A stretch of 64,000 nt of DNA, taken from NCBI RefSeq assembly GCF_014652355.1, contig NZ_BMYQ01000004.1, positions 1-64,000 of the forward strand. Reading direction: 5' to 3'. The translations under genes and the position numbers were made by a program. Origin of the DNA: Gemmobacter lanyuensis. GTDB taxonomy: Bacteria; Pseudomonadota; Alphaproteobacteria; Rhodobacterales; Rhodobacteraceae. Each line of letters opens with the position of its first letter. Position 1 is the stretch's first letter. Below the pieces are notes generated by a model. It searched no databases and was not told where the DNA came from. It worked only from the letters and a program-made list of their open reading frames with translations. This document shows positions 48,160 through 57,301 of the stretch, piece by piece.

Positions 48160-48395
48160 CCGAAAAACCGATTGCCGAGTTGAGCTTTGAAGAAGCGATG
48201 AGCGCGCTGGAAGGCGTGGTCACCCAGCTGGAACGCGGCGATGTGGCGTTGGAGCAGTCGATTGCGCTTTACGAACGCGGCGCCGCGCTCAAGGCCCATT
48301 GCGCGGCCAAGCTGAAGGATGCCGAAGAAAAGGTCGAGCTGATCCGCGCCCAGGAGGGCCGCGCCGTCGCCGCCACCCCGGTGGAGGGGCTGTGA
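48156..48395 (+). CDS. xseB: Exodeoxyribonuclease VII small subunit
   Basis: The 79-residue helical protein has the XseB signature 'LSFEEAMSALEGVVTQLERGDVALEQSIALYERG' (given in parts) and the C-terminal 'KLKDAEEKVELI'. Several copies assemble with XseA to degrade single-stranded DNA. It overlaps both neighbours by four bases, the common xseB-ispA-dxs arrangement. Confidence 0.95.
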   Translation: MTEKPIAELSFEEAMSALEGVVTQLERGDVALEQSIALYERGAALKAHCAAKLKDAEEKVELIRAQEGRAVAATPVEGL

Positions 48396-49261
48396 CCTTT
48401 CCCGAGCTTTTGAAGGCTGATGCCGCGCAGGTGCAGGCGCGGCTGGATGCGGCACTGGCTGGGCATGATGACCTGCCGGTGGTCCAGGCCATGCGCTATG
48501 CCCTGCAAGGCGGCAAACGTTTGCGCGCCTTTTTGGTGCTGGAATCGGCACGGCTTCACGGCATTGCACCGGATCAGGCGATTTCCGCCGCGGCCGCGGT
48601 CGAGGCGCTGCATGCCTATTCGCTGGTCCATGACGATCTGCCCTGCATGGATGATGACGACCTGCGCCGCGGCCTGCCCACCGTCCATGTGAAATGGGAT
48701 GAGGCGACGGCCGTTCTGGCGGGCGATGCGCTGCAGACCCTTGCGTTTGAACTGCTGTGCGACCCCGCGCTGGGGCCCGCAGACCGGCGGCTTGCACTGG
48801 TCGCGGGTTTGGCCCGTGCTAGCGGGGCGCAGGGCATGGTGCTGGGGCAGGCGCTGGATATCGCCGCAGAAACCGCGCCAGCGCCACTGACCCTAGCGGA
48901 AATCACCCGCCTGCAGGCCGGCAAGACCGGCGCGTTGATCTGCTGGTCGGCCGAGGCCGGGGCGCTGCTGGCGGGGGCTGATCCCGCCCCCCTGCGCGCC
49001 TATGCCAGGGCCCTGGGCCTGGCCTTCCAGATCGCCGATGACATTCTGGATGTCGAAGGGGATGAGGCCGCGACCGGCAAGCGCGTGGGCAAGGATGCCG
49101 AGGCCGGAAAGGCGACATTCGTCTCGCTTCTGGGGCTGGATCAGGCGAAAGCCCGCGCAGAGGCCCTGATCGCCGAGGCAGAGGCCGCACTTCTTCCCTA
49201 TGGCGACCGGGCGCAAGCCTTGATCGCGGCAGCGCGCTTCGTTATCTCGCGGCAAAGCTGA
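48392..49261 (+). CDS. ispA: Farnesyl/geranyl diphosphate synthase
   Basis: The 289-residue prenyl synthase has the first aspartate motif '[15 protein letters not shown]', 'GKTGALI' and the second aspartate motif 'FQIADDILD'. It condenses IPP with DMAPP and GPP to supply quinones, carotenoids and undecaprenyl carrier. The start is GTG 48392, overlapping the xseB stop (GTGA); a longer frame inside xseB lacks family sequence. Confidence 0.93.
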   Translation: MTFPELLKADAAQVQARLDAALAGHDDLPVVQAMRYALQGGKRLRAFLVLESARLHGIAPDQAISAAAAVEALHAYSLVHDDLPCMDDDDLRRGLPTVHVKWDEATAVLAGDALQTLAFELLCDPALGPADRRLALVAGLARASGAQGMVLGQALDIAAETAPAPLTLAEITRLQAGKTGALICWSAEAGALLAGADPAPLRAYARALGLAFQIADDILDVEGDEAATGKRVGKDAEAGKATFVSLLGLDQAKARAEALIAEAEAALLPYGDRAQALIAAARFVISRQS

Positions 49262-49281
49262 AACCCCCAAGGAGGGGCGCC

Positions 49282-51195
49282 ATGACCGATCTGCCCAAGA
49301 CCCCGATGCTCGACCGCGTGCGCCTTCCCGCCGATATGAAGGGGATGAGCGACCGTGACCTGCGCCAGCTGGCCGATGAGCTGCGCGCCGAAACGATCAG
49401 CGCCGTCTCGGTCACGGGGGGGCATCTGGGCGCGGGGCTGGGCGTGGTCGAACTGACCGTGGCCATCCATGCGGTCTTTGACACCCCGCGCGACAAACTG
49501 ATCTGGGACGTGGGCCACCAGTGCTATCCCCACAAAATCCTGACCGGGCGGCGCGATCGCATCCGCACCCTGCGCACCGAAGGCGGCCTTTCGGGCTTCA
49601 CCAAGCGCAGCGAAAGCCCGTTTGACCCGTTCGGGGCGGCACATAGCTCGACCTCGATTTCCGCCGCGCTGGGGTTCAAGGTGGCGGCCGATCTGGGTGG
49701 CGATCCGGGCGATGCCATCGCGGTGATCGGCGACGGGTCCATGTCTGCGGGCATGGCGTTCGAGGCGATGAACAATGCGGGCCATCTGGGCAAGCGGCTG
49801 TTCGTGGTGCTGAACGACAATGAGATGTCCATCGCCCCGCCGGTGGGGGCGCTGTCGGCCTATCTGTCGCGCCTCTATGCAGGCGCCCCGTTTCAAGAGC
49901 TGAAGGCCGCCGCCAAGGGCGCGGTCAGCCTGCTGCCCGAACCCTTCCAGGAAGGCGCGCGACGGGCGAAGGAAATGCTCAAGGGCATGACCGTGGGCGG
50001 CACGCTGTTCGAGGAGCTGGGCTTTTCCTATGTCGGCCCGGTGGATGGGCATGATCTGGACCAGCTCTTGCCGCTGTTGCGGACGCTGAAGGCGCGGGCG
50101 ACCGGGCCGATGCTGATCCATGTGCTGACCAAGAAGGGCAAGGGCTATGCCCCTGCCGAGGCGGCGGCGGACAAGGGTCATGCCACGGCCAAGTTCGACG
50201 TGCTGACCGGCGTGCAGCAAAAGGCGAAATCCAATGCGCCCAGCTATACCAAGGTCTTCGCGCAAAGCCTGATCGATCAGGCCAGCCGCGATGACAAGAT
50301 CGTTGCCGTGACCGCCGCCATGCCGGATGGCACGGGGCTGAACCTGTTTGCCGAACGATTCCCCAAGCGGTGTTTCGATGTGGGCATCGCGGAACAGCAT
50401 GCCGTCACCTTCAGCGCGGGTCTGGCGGCGGGGGGCCTCAAACCCTTCTGCGCGATCTATTCGACCTTCCTGCAGCGCGGCTATGATCAGGTCGTGCATG
50501 ATGTGGCGATCCAGCGCCTGCCGGTGCGCTTTGCGATTGACCGGGCCGGGCTGGTGGGGGCCGATGGCGCGACCCATGCGGGGTCTTTCGATGTGGCCTT
50601 CATGGCGAACCTGCCGGGCATGGTGGTGATGGCCGCGGCTGATGAGGCCGAGCTGGTCCATATGGTCGCCACCGCCGCCGCCTATGACGAAGGCCCCAGC
50701 GCCTTCCGCTATCCGCGCGGCGAAGGCCTGGGCGTCGATATGCCCGAACGTGGCCGCGTGCTGGAAATCGGCAAGGGCCGCGTGATGCAGGAAGGCAGCC
50801 GCGTGGCGATCCTGTCCTTCGGCACCCGAATGGGCGAGGTTCTGAAGGCGGCCGAAGCGCTGTCGGCGCGCGGCATCACCGCGACCATTGCCGATGCGCG
50901 TTTTGCCAAGCCGCTGGACCGCGACCTGATCCTGCAACTCGCCCGCCACCACGAGGCGCTGATCTGCGTCGAGGAAGGCGCTGTCGGCGGCTTTGGCAGC
51001 CATGTGGCGCAGCTTCTGTCGGATGAGGGCGTGTTCGACCGCGGGCTGCGGTTCCGCTCGATGGTGCTGCCCGATACCTTCATCGATCAGGCCAGCCCCG
51101 AAGCCATGTATGCCGTTGCCGGCATGAACGCACCGCAGATCGAGGCGAAGGTGCTGGAGGCTTTGGGCGTGTCGGTCGTGGGTCTGCGCGCCTGA
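49282..51195 (+). CDS. dxs: 1-deoxy-D-xylulose-5-phosphate synthase
   Basis: The 637-residue thiamine diphosphate enzyme makes DXP from pyruvate and glyceraldehyde 3-phosphate, the entry to the MEP isoprenoid pathway. TPP motif '[16 protein letters not shown]', '[14 protein letters not shown]' and transketolase-like '[17 protein letters not shown]' are intact. GGAGG precedes ATG 49282. Its substrate cofactor is relevant to the thiamine transport genes at 56-59 kb. Confidence 0.98.
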   Translation: MTDLPKTPMLDRVRLPADMKGMSDRDLRQLADELRAETISAVSVTGGHLGAGLGVVELTVAIHAVFDTPRDKLIWDVGHQCYPHKILTGRRDRIRTLRTEGGLSGFTKRSESPFDPFGAAHSSTSISAALGFKVAADLGGDPGDAIAVIGDGSMSAGMAFEAMNNAGHLGKRLFVVLNDNEMSIAPPVGALSAYLSRLYAGAPFQELKAAAKGAVSLLPEPFQEGARRAKEMLKGMTVGGTLFEELGFSYVGPVDGHDLDQLLPLLRTLKARATGPMLIHVLTKKGKGYAPAEAAADKGHATAKFDVLTGVQQKAKSNAPSYTKVFAQSLIDQASRDDKIVAVTAAMPDGTGLNLFAERFPKRCFDVGIAEQHAVTFSAGLAAGGLKPFCAIYSTFLQRGYDQVVHDVAIQRLPVRFAIDRAGLVGADGATHAGSFDVAFMANLPGMVVMAAADEAELVHMVATAAAYDEGPSAFRYPRGEGLGVDMPERGRVLEIGKGRVMQEGSRVAILSFGTRMGEVLKAAEALSARGITATIADARFAKPLDRDLILQLARHHEALICVEEGAVGGFGSHVAQLLSDEGVFDRGLRFRSMVLPDTFIDQASPEAMYAVAGMNAPQIEAKVLEALGVSVVGLRA

Positions 51196-51213
51196 TCGGC
51201 GCGCGGCCCCCCG

Positions 51214-51858
51214 TCAGAAGGCGTTCATCACCACGAAGACCGCCGATTTGATCAGGCCATAGGCGATGCTGCCCACCCAGCCGAAGGCGGCGACGGTGGC
51301 CAGCAGCCCGATCACGATCCACAGACCGTCCCGCTCCAAGAGCGCCAGCGCGATGACGCAGATCGCCGTTGCGGGCAGCAGGTTGCCCAGCGGGATCGGC
51401 ATCGACAACAGTACCGCCAGCATCAGGCAGACAAACCCCATCACCCGTTCCATGCCCGGGCTGACGAGCGGCCACCACCTTTGCCGCAGCATCTTTTCCG
51501 CCCGGTTCAGGATCGGCGTGGCCTTGGAGATGATGTTGCGAAAGGCATCGCGCGTCATCGACCGGTCGGCTATGAAGCGGGGCAACCACGGCTGCCGCGC
51601 CAGCATCAGCTGGAACGACAGATAGATCAGCGGCAGCCCGAGGATCGCGGCTACGCCCGGCGGCGTGGGCAGGATGTTCGGAAAGGCGAACAGGAACAGC
51701 AGCGCCGCAATGGCCCGCCCCTCCATCGCCTGCAAAAGATCCGAGATGGTGATCCGCTCTGCCAGATGGTCATCGGCCACTTGCTGTAGAAGCTGCGAAA
51801 ATCTCTGCCGTCCGGGCGGCGGGGCATCGGGCAGGGCAGAAGGGTCGGGGCTCATCAT
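51214..51858 (-). CDS. exoD: ExoD-family membrane protein
   Basis: The 214-residue protein has an N-terminal cytoplasmic part ('ITISDLLQAMEGRAIAALLFLFAFPNILPTPPG' in parts) and about four membrane helices, including 'LPATAICVIALALLERDG'. ExoD proteins affect exopolysaccharide production in rhizobia and some respond to alkali; the biochemical role is not defined. It lies 25 bases downstream of the SDR gene on the same strand. Confidence 0.85.
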   Translation of the reverse strand: MMSPDPSALPDAPPPGRQRFSQLLQQVADDHLAERITISDLLQAMEGRAIAALLFLFAFPNILPTPPGVAAILGLPLIYLSFQLMLARQPWLPRFIADRSMTRDAFRNIISKATPILNRAEKMLRQRWWPLVSPGMERVMGFVCLMLAVLLSMPIPLGNLLPATAICVIALALLERDGLWIVIGLLATVAAFGWVGSIAYGLIKSAVFVVMNAF

Positions 51859-51883
51859 GGCGCCTGTCTTGGTGCGGTCCTTC

Positions 51884-52810
51884 TCAGGTAAGAGGCGCGG
51901 GTCCCGGCCGCAAGGGGCCGGGCGCCAATCCGTCTGCGGCAGGTTGCCCGCCCTCGGCCGCCAGCAGCGCCAGAAGGCCCTGTTTGTAGGTCGGATACAG
52001 GAGATCCACGCCCAGATCGGCCTTCAGCCGGTCGTTCCGCACCCGTTTGCTTTCGGCATAGAAGCTGCGTGCCATGGGGGTCATGTCTGCCTTGTCGATA
52101 TCGACCTCGGGCGGGATGGGCAGGCCCAGCAGATGGGCCGCATGGGCCAGCACGTCCTGCGGCGGCGAGGGGTCGTCATCGCAGACATTGTAGATGGCGC
52201 CGGGGTCGGGGCGGAGGATCGAGGCCTCAAGCACCTGCCCGATGTCATCGACATGGATGCGCGAAAAGAACTGCCCTTCCTTGACGATGCGCTGCGCCGT
52301 GCCATCCTTGACCTTGCGGAAGGGGCCGCGGCCCGGCCCGTAGATCCCGGCCAGACGGAAGATATGCAGCGGCCAGCCCGCCTCGGCCGCCAGCGTCCGC
52401 CATTGCGTTTCGGCCAGCACGCGCTGGTGCCCCCGGGTCGTGCCGGGGGTCAGGGGCGTGGATTCATCGACCCAGCCGCCCTGATGATCGCCATACACCC
52501 CGGTGGTGGAGAGGTAGCCCACCCATTCCGGCCGCGCGGCGCGGAACAGATCGGCATGGGCGTTCAGCACCGGGTCGCCCTTGGCATCCGGCGCGATGGA
52601 GGCGAGGATATGCGTGGCCTCGGCCAATGCGCGCGCCAGCCCCGTGGGGTCGCCGGGCCAGATTAGGGGTTCGACCCCCATGGCCTGCAGCCGCGCCGCC
52701 TTTTCGGCCGACCGGGTGGTGCCGATGATGCGCCACCCCTGCGGAAGCAGACGCCGCGCCAGCGCCTGAGCCGAATATCCGTGACCGAGCGAGAGAAGAA
52801 CCTGTTTCAT
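51884..52810 (-). CDS. SDR-family NAD(P)-binding protein (YeeZ-like)
   Basis: The 308-residue extended SDR has a modified N-terminal loop 'LLSLGHGYSAQALARRL', 'YLSTTGVYGDHQGGWVDE' with the active-site serine, and 'FRLAGIYGPGRGPFRKV'. The YxxxK tyrosine is not in its usual form, as in YeeZ-like proteins. The substrate is unknown. ATG 52810 (MKQVLLSLGHG) is chosen to place the nucleotide loop at the N-terminus. Confidence 0.75.
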   Translation of the reverse strand: MKQVLLSLGHGYSAQALARRLLPQGWRIIGTTRSAEKAARLQAMGVEPLIWPGDPTGLARALAEATHILASIAPDAKGDPVLNAHADLFRAARPEWVGYLSTTGVYGDHQGGWVDESTPLTPGTTRGHQRVLAETQWRTLAAEAGWPLHIFRLAGIYGPGRGPFRKVKDGTAQRIVKEGQFFSRIHVDDIGQVLEASILRPDPGAIYNVCDDDPSPPQDVLAHAAHLLGLPIPPEVDIDKADMTPMARSFYAESKRVRNDRLKADLGVDLLYPTYKQGLLALLAAEGGQPAADGLAPGPLRPGPAPLT

Positions 52811-52967
52811 CCGCGCATATTTGGCCTTCAGGCGGGCAACTGCAAGCCTTGCTGCTGCAAAGGGCTGCGTCATGGCGTCGTCACGTCCTGCCGTTAGCGC
52901 CCAACAGAATGCTTGCTTTACGCGCCCCTCAGGATGCACAAAGATTGATCAAAACGGAAAAACACAC

Positions 52968-54446
52968 GTGAATCAGATTTCTCAGACCTATCTCGCGCCA
53001 CCCGATGTGGCCCATGAAAGCTTTACCGATGCCGTCGCGGCCGTGGCCCGGCTTGAAGCGCTTTATGCCGAGGCCATCGGCTTTCTGCTGGACCAGTTCA
53101 ATGCGGTGATTTCGGGCGCGCAGCCCAAAACGCGGGTCCGCGCCTGGTATCCGGAGCTGCGCTTTACCACCACGAGCTTTGCCAAGACCGACCAGCGCCT
53201 CTCTTTTGGTCATGTCGCCATGCCGGGGACCTATGTCACCACGGTGACGCGCCCTGATCTGTTCCGCAATTACCTGACCCAGCAGATCGGCCTGCTGATC
53301 CAGAACCACGGCGTCCCGATCGAGGTGGGGCTGTCGCAAACCCCGATCCCGGTGCATTTCGCGCTGGCAGGCCGCCCCGGCGTGACCGTGCCGCAGGAAG
53401 GTGTGCTGGATTTCCCGCTGCGCGACGTGTTCGACGTGCCGGATCTGTCAACGACCAACGATGATATCGTGAACGGCGTGTTGACCGAATATGCCGATGG
53501 GTCACGCCCGCTTGCGCCCTTCACCGCGCAGCGCGTGGATTATTCGCTGGCGCGGCTGGCGCATTACACCGCCACCGATCCGGCGCATTTCCAGAACCAT
53601 GTGCTGTTCACCAACTACCAGTTCTATGTCGATGAATTCGAGGCCTATGCCCGCAAGGTACTGGGCGATCCGAATTCCGGCTACACCGCCTTCGTCGCCC
53701 CCGGCAATGTCGAGATCACGGCCCCCGACGCGCCGCTGAACCAAGCCTCGAAGATGCCGCAGATGCCGACCTATCACCTCAAGCGGGCCGACGGGCAGGG
53801 CATCACGCTGGTCAACATCGGGGTGGGGCCGTCCAACGCCAAGACGGCGACCGACCATATCGCCGTGCTGCGGCCCCATGCTTGGCTGATGGTCGGCCAT
53901 TGCGCGGGTCTTCGCAACAGCCAAAGCCTGGGGGACTTTGTCCTTGCCCATGCCTATCTGCGCGAGGATCACGTCCTGGACGCTGACCTGCCGGTCTGGG
54001 TGCCCATCCCGGCGCTGGCCGAGATCCAGATCGCGCTGGAAGACGCGGTCGAGGCTGTCACCCAGCTGGAAGGCTATGAGCTGAAGCGCATCATGCGGAC
54101 CGGCACCGTCGCCACCATCGACAACCGCAACTGGGAATTGCGCGACCAGTCGGGGCCGGTGCAGCGGCTCAGCCAATCCCGCGCCGTGGCGCTGGATATG
54201 GAAAGCGCCACCATTGCTGCGAACGGGTTCCGGTTCCGGGTGCCCTATGGCACGCTACTTTGCGTTTCGGACAAGCCGCTGCATGGCGAATTGAAGCTGC
54301 CGGGCATGGCCTCTGATTTTTACCGAACGCAGGTGGCGCGGCATCTTCTCATCGGGGTTCATGCGATGGAGCTCATCCGGGAGATGCCTGTGGAGCGCAT
54401 CCACAGCCGTAAATTGCGGAGCTTCGAAGAGACCGCTTTCCTGTGA
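52968..54446 (+). CDS. amn: AMP nucleosidase
   Basis: The 492-residue enzyme cleaves AMP to adenine and ribose 5-phosphate, regulating the adenylate pool. The N-terminal Amn domain begins near residue 20. The phosphorylase fold has 'MVGHCAGLRNSQSLGDFVLAHAYLREDHVLD' in parts and 'AVALDMESATIAANGFRFRVPYGTLLCVSDKPLHGELKLPG' in parts. The start is GTG 52968; a longer frame enters the divergent promoter region and lacks family sequence. Confidence 0.92.
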   Translation: MNQISQTYLAPPDVAHESFTDAVAAVARLEALYAEAIGFLLDQFNAVISGAQPKTRVRAWYPELRFTTTSFAKTDQRLSFGHVAMPGTYVTTVTRPDLFRNYLTQQIGLLIQNHGVPIEVGLSQTPIPVHFALAGRPGVTVPQEGVLDFPLRDVFDVPDLSTTNDDIVNGVLTEYADGSRPLAPFTAQRVDYSLARLAHYTATDPAHFQNHVLFTNYQFYVDEFEAYARKVLGDPNSGYTAFVAPGNVEITAPDAPLNQASKMPQMPTYHLKRADGQGITLVNIGVGPSNAKTATDHIAVLRPHAWLMVGHCAGLRNSQSLGDFVLAHAYLREDHVLDADLPVWVPIPALAEIQIALEDAVEAVTQLEGYELKRIMRTGTVATIDNRNWELRDQSGPVQRLSQSRAVALDMESATIAANGFRFRVPYGTLLCVSDKPLHGELKLPGMASDFYRTQVARHLLIGVHAMELIREMPVERIHSRKLRSFEETAFL

Positions 54447-54494
54447 AAATCCGCGCAAATCCGCGCGTGCGCCCCCGGTTCGCCCAATCGGGGC

Positions 54495-54523
54495 TTGCAC
54501 TTTGCCGCGAAAACCTGTGTAGC
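54495..54523 (+). promoter_or_regulatory. Possible promoter of the HU gene
   Basis: TTGCAC (54495-54500), a 17-base spacer and TGTAGC (54518-54523) lie 72 bases before the start. The -10 is a moderate match only. Confidence 0.4.
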
Positions 54524-54594
54524 GGGGCCACATGCCCGACCTTGGTCGGGCCGCCATTCTTCCGCCCGACGGGCGGCAAAACGACAAGGGTGAC

Positions 54595-54885
54595 ATGATG
54601 TCCAAACCGATGACCAAGACGCAGCTGGTGGCCGCTCTGGCCGAAGCCATGGGCGCTGACAAGAAAGTTGCGGGTTCCGCGCTCGATGCCATCGCCGCAC
54701 TGGTTGCGCGTGAGGTTGCCGCTGGTGGTGCCGTGACCCTGCCGGGCCTTGGCAAGGTTGTCTGCCGTGCCCGTCCCGAGCGTCAGGTCCGCAACCCGGC
54801 GACCGGCGAAACCGTGACCAAGCCCGCCGACAAGCAGGTGAAATTCACCATCGCCAAGGCGCTGAAAGACAGCGTCAACGCCTGA
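54595..54885 (+). CDS. HU-family DNA-binding protein
   Basis: The 96-residue histone-like protein has 'KTQLVAALAEAMGADKKVAGSALDAIAALVAREVAAGG' in parts, the beta-arm 'CRARPERQVRNPATGETVTKPADKQVKF' in parts, and 'AKALKDSVN'. It bends and compacts DNA. Starts at 54595 or 54598 (adjacent ATGs) are equivalent. It is more alanine-rich than E. coli HU, as in other Rhodobacterales copies. Confidence 0.9.
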   Translation: MMSKPMTKTQLVAALAEAMGADKKVAGSALDAIAALVAREVAAGGAVTLPGLGKVVCRARPERQVRNPATGETVTKPADKQVKFTIAKALKDSVNA

Positions 54886-54902
54886 TCCGCAGGCCGGAAT
54901 TG

Positions 54903-54935
54903 AAAAAGGGCCGTCCCGATGGGGCGGCCCTTTTT
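54903..54935. terminator. Terminator between HU and aroC
   Basis: AAAAAGGGCCG (54903-54913) pairs with CGGCCCTTTTT (54925-54935) around an 11-base loop. The A and T runs on each side make it usable by both convergent genes. Confidence 0.88.
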
Positions 54936-54956
54936 GCATGGCGTGAAGGGGGTGGG

Positions 54957-56057
54957 TCAGCCGATCTGACCGCGCACCCCGCCGGTCTGGCCGCGGTCCA
55001 TCAGCAAATGGTCCAGCAGGACGCAGGCCATCATCGCCTCGCCCACCGGCACGGCACGGATGCCTACGCAGGGGTCATGGCGGCCCTTGGTGATCAGGTC
55101 GATTTCATCGCCTGCCGTGGTGATGGTGCGGCGTGGCGTCAGGATCGAAGAGGTCGGCTTGACGGCAAAGCGCACCACCACATCCTGCCCGGTCGAGATG
55201 CCGCCCAGTATGCCGCCCGCGTGGTTTGTCAGATATTCCGGGCCATTGGGGCCAAAGCGGATTTCATCGGCATTCTCGACCCCGGTCAACGCGGCGGCGG
55301 CCATGCCTTCGCCGATCTCGACCGCCTTCACCGCGTTGATCGACATCATCGCGCTGGCCAGATCGCTGTCGAGCTTGCCATAGATCGGCGCGCCCAAGCC
55401 CGCCGGCACGCCCGAGGCGACAACCTCGATCACCGCGCCGACCGAATTGTGCGACAGGCGCAGGTCATCCAGATAGCCCGACCAGAAGGCTGCCATTTCG
55501 GCATCGGGGCACCAGAAGGGGTTACGCTCGATCTCGGCCGCGTCGAAACGCGCGCGGTCGATCGCATGGGGCCCGACCTGCACCATATAGCCGCTGATGC
55601 GAAGGTCGGGCGCAAGCTGCGCCAAGGCCGCGCGGGCCAGCCCGCCCGCCGCCACCCGTGCCGCGGTTTCCCGCGCGCTGGACCGCCCGCCGCCGCGATA
55701 ATCGCGCAGGCCGTATTTCTGGTAATAGGTGATGTCGGCATGACCGGGGCGGAAGGATTTGGCGATATCGCCGTAATCCTTGGACCGCTGGTCGGTATTC
55801 TCGATCATCAGCTGGATCGGGGTGCCGGTGGACAGCCCTTCAAAGGTGCCCGAAAGGATGCGGACCTGATCGGGTTCCTGCCGCTGGGTCGTGAACTTGT
55901 TCTGGCCCGGCTTGCGGCGATCCAGCCAGTGCTGGATCTGGGCCGCATCCACCGGAACCCCCGGCGGCACGCCATCGACAGTGGCCCCCAGCGCGGGGCC
56001 GTGGCTTTCGCCCCAGGTGGTGACGCGGAACAGGTGACCGAAGGTATTGAAGCTCAT
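54957..56057 (-). CDS. aroC: Chorismate synthase
   Basis: The 366-residue FMN enzyme converts EPSP to chorismate. Family motifs are intact: '[18 protein letters not shown]', '[22 protein letters not shown]' in parts and '[18 protein letters not shown]'. Start ATG 56057 agrees with the universal N-terminus '[20 protein letters not shown]'. Confidence 0.98.
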   Translation of the reverse strand: MSFNTFGHLFRVTTWGESHGPALGATVDGVPPGVPVDAAQIQHWLDRRKPGQNKFTTQRQEPDQVRILSGTFEGLSTGTPIQLMIENTDQRSKDYGDIAKSFRPGHADITYYQKYGLRDYRGGGRSSARETAARVAAGGLARAALAQLAPDLRISGYMVQVGPHAIDRARFDAAEIERNPFWCPDAEMAAFWSGYLDDLRLSHNSVGAVIEVVASGVPAGLGAPIYGKLDSDLASAMMSINAVKAVEIGEGMAAAALTGVENADEIRFGPNGPEYLTNHAGGILGGISTGQDVVVRFAVKPTSSILTPRRTITTAGDEIDLITKGRHDPCVGIRAVPVGEAMMACVLLDHLLMDRGQTGGVRGQIG

Positions 56058-56154
56058 GGCGGCGTCTCCCTATGCGGGGCTGTGAATATGCGAAAAGCCC
56101 GCGGGGGAAAACCCCTGCATCCATGCCCGCACGGGCCGTTGGTGCAGCTTTCCC

Positions 56155-56182
56155 TTGCGCCTGACGGGCTTTGCCCTATTTT
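56155..56182 (+). promoter_or_regulatory. Promoter of the thi operon
   Basis: TTGCGC (56155-56160), a 16-base spacer and TATTTT (56177-56182) end 6 bases before the riboswitch P1 stem, where transcription should begin. Confidence 0.6.
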
Positions 56183-56188
56183 CCGTCG

Positions 56189-56270
56189 CACCTCGGGGTG
56201 CCCATTGGGCTGAGACGCATCTTGCGGACCCGTTGAACCTGAACCGGTTAGGACCGGCGGAGGGAAGGTG
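56189..56270 (+). ncRNA. TPP riboswitch (THI element)
   Basis: The leader contains the conserved parts in order: CACCTCGGGGTGCCC, GGGCTGAGA, the ACCCGTTGAACCTGA stretch, GGTTAGGACCGG and CGGAGGGAAGGTG. CACCT at 56189-56193 pairs with AGGTG at 56266-56270 as stem P1. Binding of thiamine pyrophosphate is expected to lower thiBPQ expression. A pyrimidine-rich stretch and GGAGAGAGAG precede the thiB start, so control may be at translation. Confidence 0.93.
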
Positions 56271-56320
56271 TCCGGGCTGTCGCCCTGCTCCGTCTCCGCC
56301 CGTCGCAGATGGAGAGAGAG

Positions 56321-57301
56321 ATGAAATCGCTCAAATTTGCCGCGGGTTTCCTGTGCATCGCCGCCCCGGCGCTGGCAGAAACCCCTGTGCTTGACGTGCT
56401 GACCTATGACAGCTTCGTGTCGGAATGGGGCCCCGGTCCCGCCATCGAAAAGGCGTTTGAGGCCGAATGCGGCTGCGATCTGCGCTTCACGCCTGCGGGC
56501 GATGGCGCGGCGCTGCTGGCGCGGCTGCAGCTGGAAGGCGCCAAGACCACGGCCGATGTGGTGCTGGGCCTTGATACCAACCTGACCGCCGCGGCGCGGG
56601 CCACGGGTCTTTTTGCGCCGCACGGCCAGACCCCGGCGCTGACCCTGCCGGTCGCCTTCGACGATGCCGAATTCCTGCCCTATGATTGGGGCTGGTTCGC
56701 CTTCGTCCATAACAAATCGCTAACCGCGCCGACCGATTTCAAGGCGCTGGCCGCCTCCGATCTCAAGATCGTCATTCAGGACCCGCGGTCCTCCACCCCT
56801 GGTCTGGGCCTGCTGATGTGGGTGAAGGCCGCCTATGGCGATGATGCCGCGCAGATCTGGACCGATCTGGCGGATAATATCGTCACCGTTACCCCCGGCT
56901 GGTCCGAAGCCTATGGCATGTTCCTGGAAGGCGAGGCCGATCTGGTGCTGAGCTACACGACATCGCCGGCCTATCACCTGATCGCCGAAGAAGATGACAG
57001 CAAGACCGCCGCCGTCTTCACCGAAGGCAACTATATGCAGGTCGAGGTCATGGGCAAACTGAAGTCCACCGACCAGAACGATCTGGCCGACAAGTTCCTG
57101 GCCTTCATGCTGTCGGATGCAGCGCAATCGGTGCTGCCGACGACGAATTGGATGTACCCGGCCAAAACCCCGGCCGAGGGCCTGCCCAAGGGGTTCGAGA
57201 CGCTGGTGCAGCCGTCGAAATCGCTGCTCCTGTCGGCGGATGAGGCCGAGGCCGCCCGTCCCGCGGCGCTGGACGAATGGCGCGCCGCGCTGGCGCGCTG
57301 A
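56321..57301 (+). CDS. thiB: Thiamine ABC transporter, periplasmic binding protein
   Basis: The 326-residue protein has a signal peptide ending at 'APALA' (about 18). The ThiB domain follows: 'VLDVLTYDSFVSEWGPGPAI', 'LGLDTNLTAAA', 'YDWGWFAFVHNK', 'DPRSSTPGLGLLMW' and 'SYTTSPAYH'. It captures thiamine or its phosphates. ATG 56321 is preferred to ATG 56309 because GGAGAGAG lies before it. It overlaps thiP by 25 bases. Confidence 0.95.
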   Translation: MKSLKFAAGFLCIAAPALAETPVLDVLTYDSFVSEWGPGPAIEKAFEAECGCDLRFTPAGDGAALLARLQLEGAKTTADVVLGLDTNLTAAARATGLFAPHGQTPALTLPVAFDDAEFLPYDWGWFAFVHNKSLTAPTDFKALAASDLKIVIQDPRSSTPGLGLLMWVKAAYGDDAAQIWTDLADNIVTVTPGWSEAYGMFLEGEADLVLSYTTSPAYHLIAEEDDSKTAAVFTEGNYMQVEVMGKLKSTDQNDLADKFLAFMLSDAAQSVLPTTNWMYPAKTPAEGLPKGFETLVQPSKSLLLSADEAEAARPAALDEWRAALAR

